This document shows positions 52,031-64,000 of a stretch of 64,000 nt of DNA, in pieces; the first letter of the stretch is position 1, and each line of letters starts with the position of its first letter. A program made the translations under genes and the position numbers. The stretch is from Ixodes scapularis (taxonomy: Eukaryota; Arthropoda; Arachnida; Ixodida; Ixodidae): NCBI RefSeq assembly GCF_016920785.2, contig NW_024609948.1, positions 496,001-560,000 of the forward strand, read 5' to 3'. The notes beneath the pieces are model-generated. The model was not told the origin of the DNA. It searched no databases and was given only the letters and a program-made list of their open reading frames with translations.

Positions 52031-53053
52031 TGAAGACGATTTTATTTAATTTTTTTAAGTGGTGTTTTAATGCTTCTTGGGAACATAGCATGCCGCCCAA
52101 TTTTTTGTAGACATTTATGACGCGTATTTATGTGCCGATGAAAGAAGTAAAGAAACCGAAACTAAACCATCTCCAGTCTCGTTTCTGGGCCTCCGAAAAC
52201 GGAGGTGACGTAGGGAGTGACGTCAAGTGTGAATAGTCGGTATCGGTAGTATTTAGGAGATCGAGACTCTGGTTATCGTGGTGGGTTATAGCAGCGCGGT
52301 GGCGCGGTCATAGAGTAATATAGTAAACGTAAAGAGAGGACACAGGAGCCGATTCGCGGCCCAGATAGTGCGTTTCATACCCTCCGCTACGTGGCGCTTT
52401 TCTACAATTTGGTTAAAATTAATTAAAACTCTTTGTGTGAAAAGTATTTATATTTTAAATGACAATGCCTTAAAATTGTTTAAAGTACTTAAAACGACTA
52501 AATAGTTTAAATCAAATGCGTCACAAAAACCACGTGATGAATGGCGCCTGCCATGGCCTGCCTGCCTGCACGCCGTCACCTCTGCATCATTCTGCATGGC
52601 CTCTGCTCGTCCCTGCGTCGTTCGTCTGTGCCGTGCGTGCCTTCCATCTGTGCTTTCTGCTGCATCATGTTCGGTCGACTTTGCATCAATCAAGGTGATG
52701 CATGACCGCCCGCGTGCTCGCATGCTCGGCGTGAATTCGTGGAGCCGATCGGTTCGAGCTTCTCGCGCTGTTGTTTCTGCCGGGCTGTCTGGCTGCACTT
52801 GAACGTATGTGCATGTTGATTTTCGATGAGATTGTTTTAAAAAAGAATTTAACTTACGACCCTGCACACGACGTTGTCCATGGGTTTACAGATGACGGTG
52901 TTGAACGAACCTCGACATTGCAGATAGAGCCTTGGTTGTTATGCTGTCTGAAATTTCCAGGAGGTGCGTTTAGCCCCTTGCATACACTGCTGTGCACACT
53001 TCAATAACGTCTTCTGTTTAACGCAGTCTCCTCATTTCTCTCATTCGGAAGCT
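52031..53053. other. Host noncoding DNA, nothing identified
   Basis: No frame with coding character. A CTGC/CATG-rich stretch at 52,540-52,770 has a biased composition but no recognisable domain. Confidence 0.4.
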
Positions 53054-53689
53054 TTAAGGGGCGGTGCAACGATATTCAATTAGAATGTCTTTCACTTTAC
53101 ACAAGCTTACTGGGACTAGTGGGGCTCAAGGATACTCGCACGCAACGCCACTGACCAAGAAACTCCTTTGTTGCGCTGTAATTTCGAGGACAAAACCGAG
53201 TGTTTTCATTCAATCTCTCCTTCGAAAAACCTGATGACGTAGCTGGGCGGTAGCATTACCGCCCAGTGACGATATTTGAATACGGCTCATAGATTGGACC
53301 CGAGCATGGCGTGGACACTCGATTTGGGCTCGTGATAATCGATAGCTCGATAAACATTCGGGTAGTGTCCTGTGTCCAATCGCTGCAATGACGACAACAG
53401 CCGAACCATAACAATGTCTGGAACTCAGCGCGTGTCCTGTGCCTTGCCAACCCCAGCGCATGGCTATGATCAACATTGGCCGGCATATAATCGGCGCCAG
53501 ATCACGGCGCCGCTTGTTCTAGCTGCGAGTTGAGGGGATGAACTCTGCTCGTTTTTTTTTTATATTTTTTTCTGCGACTTCGATTGCGTATGGTGAAAAC
53601 GAACGGGTATTTCACAGATCAATAACGCCAGGGATTTGTTTTAAGCGGTATTTGCGCAAAATACAAATATCAGTGCTTCGCCCCTTTAA
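53054..53689. mobile_element. TTAA-flanked MITE (piggyBac-like)
   Basis: Left end TTAAGGGGCGGTGCAACGAT; right end mirrored as GTGCTTCGCCCCTTTAA, with TTAA at both borders. About 636 bp, noncoding, the same family type as 29,823 and 61,532. It contains the small palindrome GGGCGGTAGCATTACCGCCC near 53,247. Confidence 0.7.
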
Positions 53690-54960
53690 GACTGTTGGCT
53701 TCACAGTAAAGTCTGTGGTTAGGGAGCTTCAAACGAAAGCTTGGTGTGTGTGGTCATAAGCCATTTTTTGAAGTTGACAACGAACAGGTTTACTTTGTCT
53801 TTGATGTTCCGCACCTTCCCAAAACAACCAAGAGCAATCTCCAAGCCCACAAACTTTGCATTGGAAATTAGGTCGTTGAGTGGTCTTCTATTGTTGAAAT
53901 GAGATGAGCTTGCAATTGGCTCCGAAACTCGAGAGACACACTTTTTCAAGGACCTTTAAGTAACATGGAAGGAAATTGTGCCCCACAGGTACTGAGTGCC
54001 TCACTCTTTCTTGCAATCATATCCCTTGTTTATGCCAAGGAACTTTCTGAGACAGCCATGGCTACAGCCTATTTTTGTGATAGGATGTGCATACTTTTTG
54101 ATTGTCTAAATAGCTAAAAAATTCAAGAAGACATGGCAGAAGTTGCCTCATGCCTTTCTGAAGGGAGAATCTCAAATACTTGATTTTCTCCACCAATAAC
54201 TCGGATGGATTTCAGCATGGCAGTTCCAAAGTAGGAGGCAGCCATAAGTCATCATTGGGTGGCAAGTTACTATAAAAAGTGTCCTCATGCTTTGGGATGA
54301 GGTTTCAAGCAGCCATGACTTTGATTTCTTACTTACACGACGCCTGCAGCTAGACACACTTGAGAACGTTTTTGGAGCTATATACGACAGATGCTGGGCT
54401 GCAACACAAACCCAAAGGTGCATCAGTTCAACTCAGGACTAAAACATCTCTGAATAAAGAAACTGTTCAAGCTGTCGGACAATGAAAACGTAGAGGATAA
54501 CAAGGCTGACCTCCTAAAGGAGTTACAAATATCTTCGCACCATGGAAGTTTGATTTCAGACATTGTGGAATGTCTTCCAATTGATAACTTCCCGCCACTA
54601 GAGGATATTTCTGAGCTGGCATCAGACATCAGGTCTAACATAATTGATGACTCGTCCACTTTTTTATTACGTTTGGGGCTATTTGATCAAGCTTTTGCTT
54701 GAACAGACAACTTACAGCTGTGGCTGTTCTCAGCTGCTATCGGATGAGTCTAATAACTTGACCAGGCCTCACCAGTACTGTCTTGTTCCTAAAGCATACC
54801 ACGTGCCTGGAAAATTCTTCGGGAACTTAGAAGTACCACCACAGGCTGCCTTTCATTTCATTCAGCAACTAGGAAATCACTTTCTTCCCATAATAGAGAG
54901 TGTGACACATGTTCGAGGAGTGTGTGCCGCCTTGTATAGAACACTTTGAGGTCTGGAAGG
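53690..54960 (+). pseudogene. P-element/THAP9-type transposase relic
   Basis: Several fragments in shifting frames line up in the order expected for a P-element/THAP9 transposase: VYFVFDVPHLPKTTKSNL (53,785 region), a piece with AMATAYFCDRMCILFDCLNS (54,055 region), RLQLDTLENVFGAIYDRCW (54,345 region), and a C-terminal part 54,644-54,949 (FYYVWGYLIKLLLEQ, YSCGCSQLL). Stops and frameshifts are frequent, so it is dead. P-type elements are widespread in arthropods; this supports the host nature of this part of the window. Confidence 0.7.
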
Positions 54961-55065
54961 TTTTAGCCTTTGCCCAGAGGAGTACCACAAAGGGTTTTTA
55001 AAATTGTTTTGCAGAATACGCTTGTGTTGACATGTTTGATTTCTTCACCGAAATTTGGACAAAGT

Positions 55066-55221
55066 TCGACATCTTGTAAACCCTGAGATGGGGAACGATA
55101 AAAAAACGGACGAACACAACAAAATCACACAACAACAAAAACGGACGAACACAACAACAAGATTTTGTTGTGTTCGTCCGTTTTTTTATCGTTCCCCATC
55201 TCAGGGTTTACAAGATGTCGA
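55066..55221. repeat. Perfect 61 nt inverted repeat with 34 nt loop
   Basis: Arms 55,066-55,126 and 55,161-55,221 are exact reverse complements. The loop contains a further direct copy of ACGGACGAACACAACAA from the arm. Such perfection in decayed surroundings implies a recent event, for example template switching in replication, or an artefact. Confidence 0.9.
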
Positions 55222-57126
55222 TTGATTACCAGCTCGCCTGCACTCTCTCACTGCTTACAAAGTTCGGTTGCACTCTTCAGTGGCTAGTAAGAACGAGACA
55301 GGTTTAACTGTTAATATTGTATTAAAAAGGGGCGGTTGCCAAACCAAAAACAAAAAGTGCTTATTAAGTGGGCGGTGCAGCTTGCTCTCCAAATATTTGT
55401 TTTCCCTTTTGCCAGCGAATGTGTATCACGGCTCCCCAACAGAAATATTTGTCCACTTTCTACAAAATTTCGATAGAAAATAGTGTATAGAGGCTAAAAG
55501 TATTTGAAAGAAAATGTATCCACTTTTGTATCCACTGTCCAGAGTTTTTTAGCCGTTTTTTTCTGAAGCCATATTTATTTTCTGAACAATTTCGGGGAAT
55601 GTTTAGGGGCGTTGAATCTTGTCAGATTTCGAATAGAGTTCTCATTGTTTGGTAATGGCTCGCCCGCAGTGAGTTTGAGGCTATGCAAATTGGTGTTTTT
55701 TATATTTGCTGGAAATCGGGAATTTGTACTATCCGGCGTGTCCATCGCACTGTTATTATACTCTTATGACTGGTAATGATAGCGATGACCTATTTATTTT
55801 TGCACTTACTTCCCGTACCCGAGTCGGCGTGAAAGTGAATGTATCATACAGCATGTTCTCCGTGGAAAGGTTTTGTTAACTTGGTTCCGCTCAGAATCTA
55901 TTACGAAGTGTACGATATGCCGAAGTCCTGCATATTCATTTATTTTTGTGAGTGTCGATCTCTTTTGTATAAAACATACGGAGCTTCTGAAGTAAATCAT
56001 GTATGCATGAATGTGGTCCAATAAAATGTGTTGGAACCACTTACTGTTGTTGGCTTCAAAATGCTCCACCAGCCAGGAGTCAATGCGGCGATTGTGTAAC
56101 TTGAATGCTTTACAATCGAAAAAAAAAAGAAATATATACACTTCTGCTTTGTGCAGTAAGTTCAAATATTATTTGACACATGTTGCAAGAACTCCATCGT
56201 AAAAAATAAAGTAAAAGTGCGTCAATATTAAGAAAAAAAAAAGAATGCTAAAAAAAAACAGGGGCTTGGGGAGTCAAGGAACTCCCGAGAGCCGAGCGGG
56301 ACGGGGAGGAAAGAGAGAGAGAGAAGGGTACCGGAGAAGCGGAGCAAAAATGCCCAAACCGAAACCGAAACTAACTTGACCGGAAACGGAATCAGATTAT
56401 ACTTAATACCGCCCGCTAGGAGCGCTCCCTGTCACTGGTCTATCTGGGCCGCTGGGGCCTATGGCAGTGTCCGCTCTTTACCTTGTGTATATTACTCTAT
56501 GGCGCGGTCGTTGCGCCGACTCTGTCAACATGGACGAATGCAGCTCTCGCGAGCGAGTTCGAGCTTCCGTTCAGTGACCGAACACCAACGGAACGGGAGT
56601 ACGTTTGTGGCGGCCACTGCCATCACCCGACGGAGACCGCCCAGTCGGCAACGAGCGGCCCGCATGCCGAAGGACGGACGCGGGGGAGATGCCGAAGGGA
56701 AAGCGGCAGGGATCCCGCCGTTCCGGGATCCGGTTCCTCCGCGGACGTCCTCTTTTCGTCGTCAACGAACACGAACAGCTACCCACACGTGAAAACTAGC
56801 GTCGCCCGAACGTATACTGGTCTTCAGTCGACCGCTAGAACAGCCATCTACAGCTACCATTTTGCAAAATCTTTTGAGTACCATGTCAGAGGAGTGCAAC
56901 TTCCTATACCGCCCATGGAACGCAAATTGGAAAACCCTGGGAGGCCGCAGCGCCATTTGAATCCCCTGGTATCTGGTGGCTGTACTAAAATCAACATGGC
57001 GGCACAGCGAAACCAAAACCGAAACTGCACGGCAGCGCCATTGTGTTTGGATGGATGGGCGGTAGCTTGCGCCACCTAGAGTTAAAAATATATATATTGT
57101 AGCATTTTGTTTTTGCCCGGTTTGCG
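55222..57126. other. Host noncoding DNA with unclassified repeats
   Basis: No supported gene. AT-rich sequence to about 56,220, then a GC-rich stretch (56,380-57,070) with open frames of biased composition on several strands at once, as expected of a GC-rich repeat rather than a gene. Confidence 0.4.
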
Positions 57127-57263
57127 CGTTGCTTTGCTAGGCTTCTGCTGCTTTGCGGCTGGTTTTCGCATTTCAATGCTGGTTAATGTGCGTTGAAACG
57201 CACACAAGCCAGCGCTGAAAAGCGAGACCAGCAGCAAAGCAGCAGAAACCTAGCAAAGCAACG
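57127..57263. repeat. Foldback repeat, about 45 bp imperfect arms
   Basis: CGTTGCTTTGCTAGGCTTCT at 57,127 is mirrored by AACCTAGCAAAGCAACG ending near 57,263, with a GC-rich stem around GCTGCTTTGC. Confidence 0.7.
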
Positions 57264-59556
57264 AAAGTGACACATACACAAAAAATATGCAATGCTTGTC
57301 CTTTTGCGTTCATTTTTATTCAACAGACAGTAGAAAATACAGACGAAATTTCTCACTGTTTTGCACACGAGAAACAAAGAAATGAACAAAAAAAACAGGA
57401 TAAAACGTTAAGGTTACGTGCGACGAAGGTGATGATATGCGTCCTTGAAATTTGATTATATAAGTAAGCATATAAGTAAAGACCGACGACGGTGTCTTAA
57501 TTGCAACTAAAGGAAACTAAGCAATGAGTACCAAGAAAAACAGCTCAGCTCTTTGGTATTGAGTCTTCATCGAGAACCTGCCCATTCGTTTTTAATATTA
57601 TCACTTAAATTTAGGAGTGAGTCACTGCTAAACGAAACGGGAAACCAGAGCGGATCGCTCTATCGCTCATCCTGAGTTAATCGAAAAATATTTAGGCTCA
57701 TATTTTCACTCCTCGCGAACAGACGCGTGAATCGCTGACAACAGTGCCAAATAAACAGCTCACAGCAAAAAGTTTGCCATCTTTTAAGGTTAGCATATGT
57801 GCTCGATCTTGATATGAAAAAGTCTACACAGAAGTCTCCAGTAATTTGACAATGACATATTTCTCGCGGCGAGTGAAGAGCAATCCTGAACAATGATAGG
57901 ATTTGGTTTTGTGATTGGAAACCATTGCAGCTATCGCCAAAATCAAACAATTAATACTCACTACCACTGCGAGAGTTAGGTTTTGTTGCAAACATCTAAT
58001 CAGAAACTTGAGCAAGAGAAGACCAAAAGAGCGTACCGCACGTCCATTCGAACTCGAAACCATTGATATCCCGGCTTTCGGCAGTCATTGTTTCCGCACT
58101 TGGCACATCAGGTGGTGTGTTGATGACGAAAATCCATGCTTGACCACATTACACCAACAACAACAAGTTCCCACGAAAAAGAAAAGATAGCCGCGCGCGC
58201 ACGAACGCGGGACGAATCTCGCGCCGCGACGCACTCCCAGAAGCGAAACAACTCGCCGGCTCGCGTCCCTCGCGCGTTCCAACGGTCCACCGACTTCCCG
58301 GCGCCAGCGGCCAGCGCATCGCGAGGCGAGAGGCGCGGGTTCAGAGAGAGAGGAAGCGCGCCCAGACGCGTTGAAAGAGTGAAAGAGAAAGTTACAATAA
58401 CAAGCTTCAAAGCCATTCACACCTTCAAAACAACTTCACCTTTATTTCGCATCATTAAATATATGAATCAATTTTATTTAAAATGAAATAACAAGTGCCA
58501 ACAGCCGCTGGGAGCGCGGCAATCGGAAGCAGTTCGCCGGACCGGACAAACGTCATAAGTATACGCGGCGGGACGGAAGTAGCCGAGAGCTTCACCCCAC
58601 TGACCGTGTCACCGTGTTCTTTTTTAATTTTATTTTGTTGGCCCATAGTTGCTCGTTGACGGTTTCGCGTCCAGCGTAGCAAAGAAAAAAACAATGAAGC
58701 TGCTTTATTTACGGTTTAGTAACCATTTCCGATCCGATTTATACTTTTGATGGTTATTCAAGCGGAAATTAGAACAGTATTTCTAAACATCGCAAACTAA
58801 AACGTGACCGAGGGCACGTCTCTCGTTTCGACCAATCGCCGAGGCGTCTCTTGTGACGTCGCGCTCCTTGGCTCCGCATCGGTCACGTGAGCTCCGCTTC
58901 TCCTGGCTTCTCCCGCAACTCTCGGGGCGTCGCCCCAGTCGATCCCGGTACGATTATTCCCGCTACTGTTTAATTGGTTTGCGCGGCACACAAGCGCCGG
59001 TTTCGGCTGAAATTTGGGCAACGTGGCCTGAGACGTGCCTGGAACCCAGTTCAATCGCCAAAAAGATCTCCGAAATTGCCTTCATTGTCCCTTTAAACAG
59101 ACAGGACCCGGCATGACGTCAGCCTGAGTGAAGCCGGAAGAGGCGTTTAATCCCAGACTGCCTTGCGCACCCGTTCCGAGGCCGTGGGGTAGCCACCGCG
59201 CACCGGCGGTTCGTCTGCTTTCTAATCTGCTCCTGCTCCACGAGGCTAGCTTTCGATGCGGTCGGCGTCCGCCGTGGGCGTCCACGATGCGAATGCTTTG
59301 CAGCGTGAGTGTTAATACCTAGTTCCACATTATGTGCGAGCGAAGTCAGAACTGGAAGCGCGAGCCCGTTGTTCTGTGCGCTCCTGGCTTGCATGCGTGC
59401 TCGTGCGATCTGCTGCTGCTGTTTATTAAAAAATGCGTTGCCCAACGCCAAGTCCTTCACGGTGCGTCGTCTAGAGCGTCTCAATTCTAGTCACTTCGTT
59501 TCTGCTGGGCAACCAGGCGGTTTAAAAGTCTCCCGTTAAGCGCCGTTTCAAATAAC
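57264..59556. other. Host noncoding DNA, nothing identified
   Basis: No supported gene. A GC-rich stretch at 58,190-58,380 and another at 59,100-59,290 have open frames but no domain; both look like repeats. The latter is preceded by CCCTTTAA (59,088), a possible end of a TTAA-type MITE whose partner was not found. Confidence 0.4.
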
Positions 59557-59652
59557 TGGGTGCCGCCATTACTTTCGGTGCACACAGTCGCATTGCCACG
59601 GAAATGTCATCGCAACGCGGTTGTTTGCACCGAAATTAATGGCGGCGCCCAC
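59557..59652. repeat. Small foldback, 26 bp arms
   Basis: TGGGTGCCGCCATTACTTTC at 59,557 pairs with GAAATTAATGGCGGCGCCCA ending at 59,652, with few mismatches. Confidence 0.65.
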
Positions 59653-59768
59653 TCACTAGGCTTCCCATTGGTCAAGAAATGCTGGTTGCGGCTCGTGGCC
59701 ACGCCTACTTCCGTTACAATTCGCTCCATGCATTGGGGATAGGAACGCCACCTCCTGCCCATTATAAC

Positions 59769-60238
59769 TAGGGGTGTCGCGAACCGGCCGTGGTTCGAGT
59801 TCGACCAGGTTCGACTTTTTTCGAACTTTTAGTGGAAAGTTCGACGAACCTTCTATTGAGGTTCGACTCGTGTGCGCATGCGCGACAGGCTGGCCAGTTG
59901 GCTTCGGATTGGATGATAATGACTAAGAAATGATTATAAGTGCAGCGCTCATTGGCTATTTCAGTTAATACAGTACTAAAAACTAAGTTATTAACTTCTT
60001 CATTTATTAGAATGATCCTTTTAATTGCAGCTGCAGTTCACAATATAAAATAGCCCTTTTCATAAAAAATGTTTTTCCAAACCTAGACATGTTTGTACCA
60101 AGGTCTGGCCACACTGTCCACAAAGTCGAACCGGTCGAATCTGGTGAAAAGGTCGAAGGTTCGTAACCGGTTCGACCCAGTCGAACCCCGAAAGTTCGAC
60201 CAAAAAATCTGGTTCGACAAAAGTTCGCGACACCCCTA
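59769..60238. mobile_element. hAT-type MITE, 470 bp, with 8 bp target duplication
   Basis: Ends TAGGGGTGTCGCGAAC and GTTCGCGACACCCCTA are perfect inverted repeats. The flanks are ATTATAAC (59,761-59,768) and ATTTTAAC (60,239-60,246), an 8 bp duplication with one mismatch, as for hAT elements. The interior is rich in TTCGA motifs and noncoding. Confidence 0.8.
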
Positions 60239-60246
60239 ATTTTAAC

Positions 60247-61242
60247 CTTCTTGAGCTATATAGTGCTCTAGTCCATGCATAGTACCATGCTCAAACGGAT
60301 CAACCTTCTGAGCGGACAGCATCATCAGTTTTCTCAGTGTAAACACCAGCTGCATCGTAGATGCAAAAAGTTGCGGAAATTTACGTCTTCTGTAAATATC
60401 TCTACGACAGCAGAGTTGTTTGAAGTCATCGCAAATAGAAACTACCTCTTGCAGCGCGCAATGTTTATACGCACCGGAAATGGGCTCATTTTCGTCTTCT
60501 GCGCATGAGAAAGTAAATAGCGGTGACATCAGAACCCCAAGCCCCGATTGGCTGATCGCGACCCCCTATCTGAGCGTCGTCTCCTCCTTTGCAACGTCGT
60601 CTGCTCGCACCGTTGCCTGCGTCTGTCTTACCTTTCCTGCGACTTTCGGAAGTCGACTTTGCCTTTCAGAGAGGGCAGACGAAAACTCGAGCGGTACTTT
60701 GTTTTTGTCCAACAACTAGCAGACGCGCATCAAGGAGGGAAGTCAAAGGACTCACTGGCGAGGTGTCCCGAGGCGCCGAGATTTGTTTGCAAAGAACCAA
60801 GACTGAGCGTGTTAGTGTCCGCAAGTTCCCTCCCAAATACTTTTTCCCTCCTTTCGTGTCTGGTGAGACTCCTCACTTTAACGGCGTCGGCGGGTTGGCG
60901 CAGTTAACGTCGTCTACTTTGCGTCTGCTAGTCAAAGCGATGGCTGCTTTACCTTTCCTGCGTCTGTCGGAGATTCACCGCTTTTTTACCGGCGAGAGTC
61001 ACCGTTGCCTTGGAAAACAAGATGACAAGAGGCAGAGATTGACCTCTCAATCTAAAATTGAGGTCAGCCAGGTCAGCGACCAAAGTACAGGGTGTCACAA
61101 AAGAAAATTTACACGGACTTTTTAACCGCAAAAATGAACTAGGCATCGCCGAACGCTCATTCTCCGCCCAGAGGTAGAGGTAGAGGTCACAACCAGATGC
61201 CAAAGTTGCAGCCCGATCGGATAACTTAATCAAAAGTTATAA
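60247..61242. other. Host noncoding DNA, nothing identified
   Basis: No supported gene. Several overlapping frames are open in the GC-rich part (60,540-61,120) but without a recognisable domain. Confidence 0.4.
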
Positions 61243-61375
61243 GTGATTTACTGAAATTTTCAATGGGAAAATGGAGCCCATTTTCGCCCGTTTTCGGTTT
61301 CTGGTGCCATAGAGCCCCATGCGTTCGAAAACTCCGTCGGCCGCCATTTTCCCATTGAAATTTTCAGAAAATCAC
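61243..61375. repeat. Foldback repeat, about 32 bp arms
   Basis: GTGATTTACTGAAATTTTCA at 61,243 is mirrored by TGAAATTTTCAGAAAATCAC ending at 61,375, each continuing into a CCATTTTCCCATTG stem. Confidence 0.7.
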
Positions 61376-61531
61376 TAATGACCGAGTACGACCGTATGAG
61401 ACAAGGATCGTTTTGAAGCATCTTACGACCAGATGCGCTGCTGCGGGGCTGGTTGCAAGCCGTCTCAAGAGGCTTAAAAACTGATCTTGTCGCTGTTGGT
61501 TGTAGTCAAATGAAAAGTGTGTGAACGGGCC

Positions 61532-62825
61532 TTAAAGGGGCGGTGCAACGATTTTCGGACTTTGGCCAATAAACTGCGGAAATCAATCTGTGTCACCCAC
61601 TGATCTCTATGTCTATTTGCTGGATCGCGTTTGACCAGCTCCTCCTATGGACCGGAATGCGGTCACTGGCGGCCATCTTTAGGTAGAGTTATATCATCTC
61701 TAGCCATCATAGTAATATGGCGGACAGCGCAATGGCGGCAGGCTGCCCTAAAAATAGCCGTAGATCTAGTACACTGTACCGTGGGTGACATTTCGTGTTT
61801 GAAGTTTTTCGACGAAGCAGATTCTTGAAACCCGGCGTGAACGGTAGCCTCATCTTTGAGGACCCGGCAAAAGTTCTACGAAAGCGCAGCACTGGGGGAA
61901 AGCAGCGCAGCTCGCATCTAAAGCAGACTCCGTACCGTCGTCTGCTTTCGATGCTTCTTTTGATGCGACTTTCGATACGTGCTGTGCAGCTTTTCTCCCG
62001 GTGCTGCGATTTCGTGAAACTTTTACCAAGTCCTAAAAAACCGAACTACTGTTCACGCCGGGTTTCAAAAACATGTTTCGTCAAATAATTTTAATCAAGC
62101 ACGCAATATCACCCACGCTAATTTGACCGCAGCCTGCCAACTCACCTGCCAAAACGATGGATGGATGACAGCGGCTGCAGCAGCTTACATCGGCTAGAGG
62201 TGATATAACTCTACCTAAAGATGGCCGCCAGTGACCGCATTCGCGGAGCGGGCAAACGCGATCCAGCAATTGTCATAGAGATCAGTGGTGTCACCTATGA
62301 AACGAGGAACAGAAAAGCATAATTTTTCGAGAGCGCTAGTTTTTATTTAAAAAAAAAATGAAACAAATCGAAGGTCAAAGTGCCTCTCAACTCTCCACAT
62401 TGCCTTTTGTGTGACATACTTTGGGGGACCACCTGGTCCCATTGGGCTCTCTTTTCAGATACCCCGGCCGCTTCCTCCGCGATTGTCGACTTTTAAAGGA
62501 TTAGCATCGTCAAAGGCCGCGGCGAGCGATTAACACAAAGGACGGTTCGCCACGTGGTTGACGGCGAATGCAGCAGCAGAGGGGGACAGGTTTTTGTTGA
62601 CTTCCGCGTATCCCCCAGCGACGCTGTCACTGTAGTTCCCGGAACAGCCACACGCGGCTTCAGATCAGCAAATAGTTAGTTTTTTTTTCTTTGCGATTAC
62701 GCAGCGCAATAGCAGTTTATTGAAGCAAGGCGACGCGTTTTTCGTCACTTGTGCCTGGATAAACAATATAAAAGATACAAACTGCCAACTCTTCGAACAT
62801 TAAAATGGTTGCACTACCCCTTTAA
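61532..62825. mobile_element. TTAA-flanked MITE (piggyBac-like) containing a large foldback
   Basis: Ends TTAAAGGGGCGGTGCAACGA and GGTTGCACTACCCCTTTAA with TTAA at both borders, 1,294 bp. Inside, about 61,587-61,830 and 62,050-62,297 are inverted copies (shared GATCTCTATG, AAACGCGATCCAGCAA, GATGGCCGCCAGTGACCGCA). The element either swallowed a foldback element or was built by inverted duplication. Noncoding. Confidence 0.65.
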
Positions 62826-64000
62826 CGGCGACAATGTTTGACCAGAGGGAAACTGGTGACTCCCTCACGGGAAAGGGAGGGGGGGGAAGGCAGAGGGGTG
62901 ATGTTTTTTTCAATTTTTCCTGCCCAATCCCCCAAAAGAAATCTTGGTGATAGTTCGGGAGAGAAAATTGGCTTAGAAGGGAGGGAGGAATCATGTTTGT
63001 CTTCTTAGACTTATAGCCTCGTCCCCTAGAGCGACAAACACAGATTTTTGTCTGGAAACACCACAAAGTTACGTGTCGCAGATGCTGTCCCACTGTAACA
63101 GCCAACACTCGCGACAAACAATCGACGACGGACAGGTTCCTGTTTGTCCTTGAACTTGTAGCGCCGCAAGCAGCCCCACCGAGGAACATCTCTCGAAGAC
63201 AAACTTATCCTCTTCACCCACTGTTAACCTCGGCTGCCTCTTCCCTCCCTTCCACCCTTTCTCCCGAAGCTCGCCTCACCGTTTGACCTTCAGAGAAGGC
63301 CTTGGTGGCCACTGATCGTTCCCGCACTTCCCATTCCTTGATTGCTCGTGGGGGTCGTGGCTTGCTTGCTGGCAGCCTTCTTGCAAAAGAGAATTTGCTG
63401 CGACTGGTTTTGCTCGCGAAAACCCGGTGCACGAGGTAGTGGTTCGAAACACCGAGGTCTACACTACTGCATCAGGATGGATACACCGAGGTTCGAGGAC
63501 TGACCAATGTAAGACCGCTCGCCACGAAGTAGGACATGACGTTTCGGCAAACCATTCCGGCAGACGGGAAACTTGTCATCACGTTTTGCGATAATCGGAA
63601 TGCCGTATTGTTCCCCAAAAGACACCTTGGATACTAAGTTATAAACATCCTCAAAATCGGCATAAAATTTCGTGGTGCTCCTCTAGAATTCCTCGAACGA
63701 CCCCAAAAAAAGGAACGATTTGGGAATTCTAAGTTCGGAAAATGTTTAATGTCGATTGTCATGACTGTTTGCGGAAAGTTGCCAATGGCAAATGAAAACT
63801 AGATGAAGTTTTATTTAAGAAATAAAGCAATCGTCTCCACTTTCACCGTGTTTTTCTGCGAGTTTTACGCCCAAAGAGCAAAGCACGAAAACCGCGACGC
63901 CAGACTCTGTCCGTGTATTTTGAAGTGTTTGGTTGACAACTCCAGTCCCACTAGTAAACAAGCTTCCTAGTCCCCGTGTTCTGCGTCGTGTCCGCCAGGT
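62826..64000. other. Host noncoding DNA, nothing identified
   Basis: No supported gene. Purine-rich tract at 62,860-62,900 and scattered short open frames without domains. Confidence 0.4.

Noticed and set aside
56376..57079. GC-rich ORFs near 56.4-57.1 kb as a host exon
   Set aside because: Long frames are open on several frames and both strands with skewed composition and no domain; treated as repeat.
59128..59539. Possible tRNA-derived SINE or exon
   Set aside because: No tRNA A and B boxes or splice structure could be supported by eye.

Overview
The window reads as arthropod nuclear DNA that carries a long stretch of an integrated large DNA virus. From base 165 to about 50,400 the sequence is packed with intronless genes on both strands. 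Gaps are often under 20 bp and neighbouring ends overlap, which is virus-like and unlike an animal genome. From 50,404 to 64,000 the gene packing stops and only transposon remnants, foldback elements and MITEs are visible. The transposons resemble those of chelicerates, ticks in particular (an APE/RT/RNase H LINE with an AATCAACC-type 3' tail, abundant TTAA-flanked MITEs, a P-element/THAP9 relic). The host assignment is inference, and the virus family cannot be assigned from what is visible.

Layout of the viral part: a left block of membrane and structural-looking genes of unknown function (165-7,479); a large gene with an N-terminal Gly-rich region and a C-terminal Asn/Pro region that is split by a 5.8 kb LINE (remainder 7,511-9,427, N-terminus 15,253-15,457); a membrane adaptor-like gene and a small gene with a premature stop (15,496-16,561); a head-to-tail array of five related, mostly tail-anchored genes on the minus strand (16,552-38,027); an XPD/RTEL/FANCJ-type helicase (38,030-39,950); an acidic protein and an unknown gene; a histone H4-like gene (40,915-41,247); and a rightward block of large helical proteins (41,277-50,403), one of them about 2,100 residues long but frameshifted.

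Two transposons landed inside viral genes and left clean target duplications. The LINE is flanked by a 13 bp repeat. The other is an unusually large (16,769 bp, 18,476-35,244) Tc1/mariner-IS630-type element flanked by TA. It encodes one 360-residue transposase between long imperfect inverted arms. The arms are built from a 21 bp iteron array at the tips, a palindromic satellite with a period of about 25 bp, and kilobases of AT-rich degenerate repeat. The mariner interrupts the third member of the tail-anchored array, and the C-terminal membrane tail of that gene survives on the far side of the element.

At least ten viral loci carry breaks (frameshifts, one in-frame stop, one missing start codon, two insertions), while others with long ORFs (855, 500 and 440 codons) are intact. 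This fits a young, decaying endogenous viral element. Several frameshifts lie in low-complexity runs and could be assembly errors.
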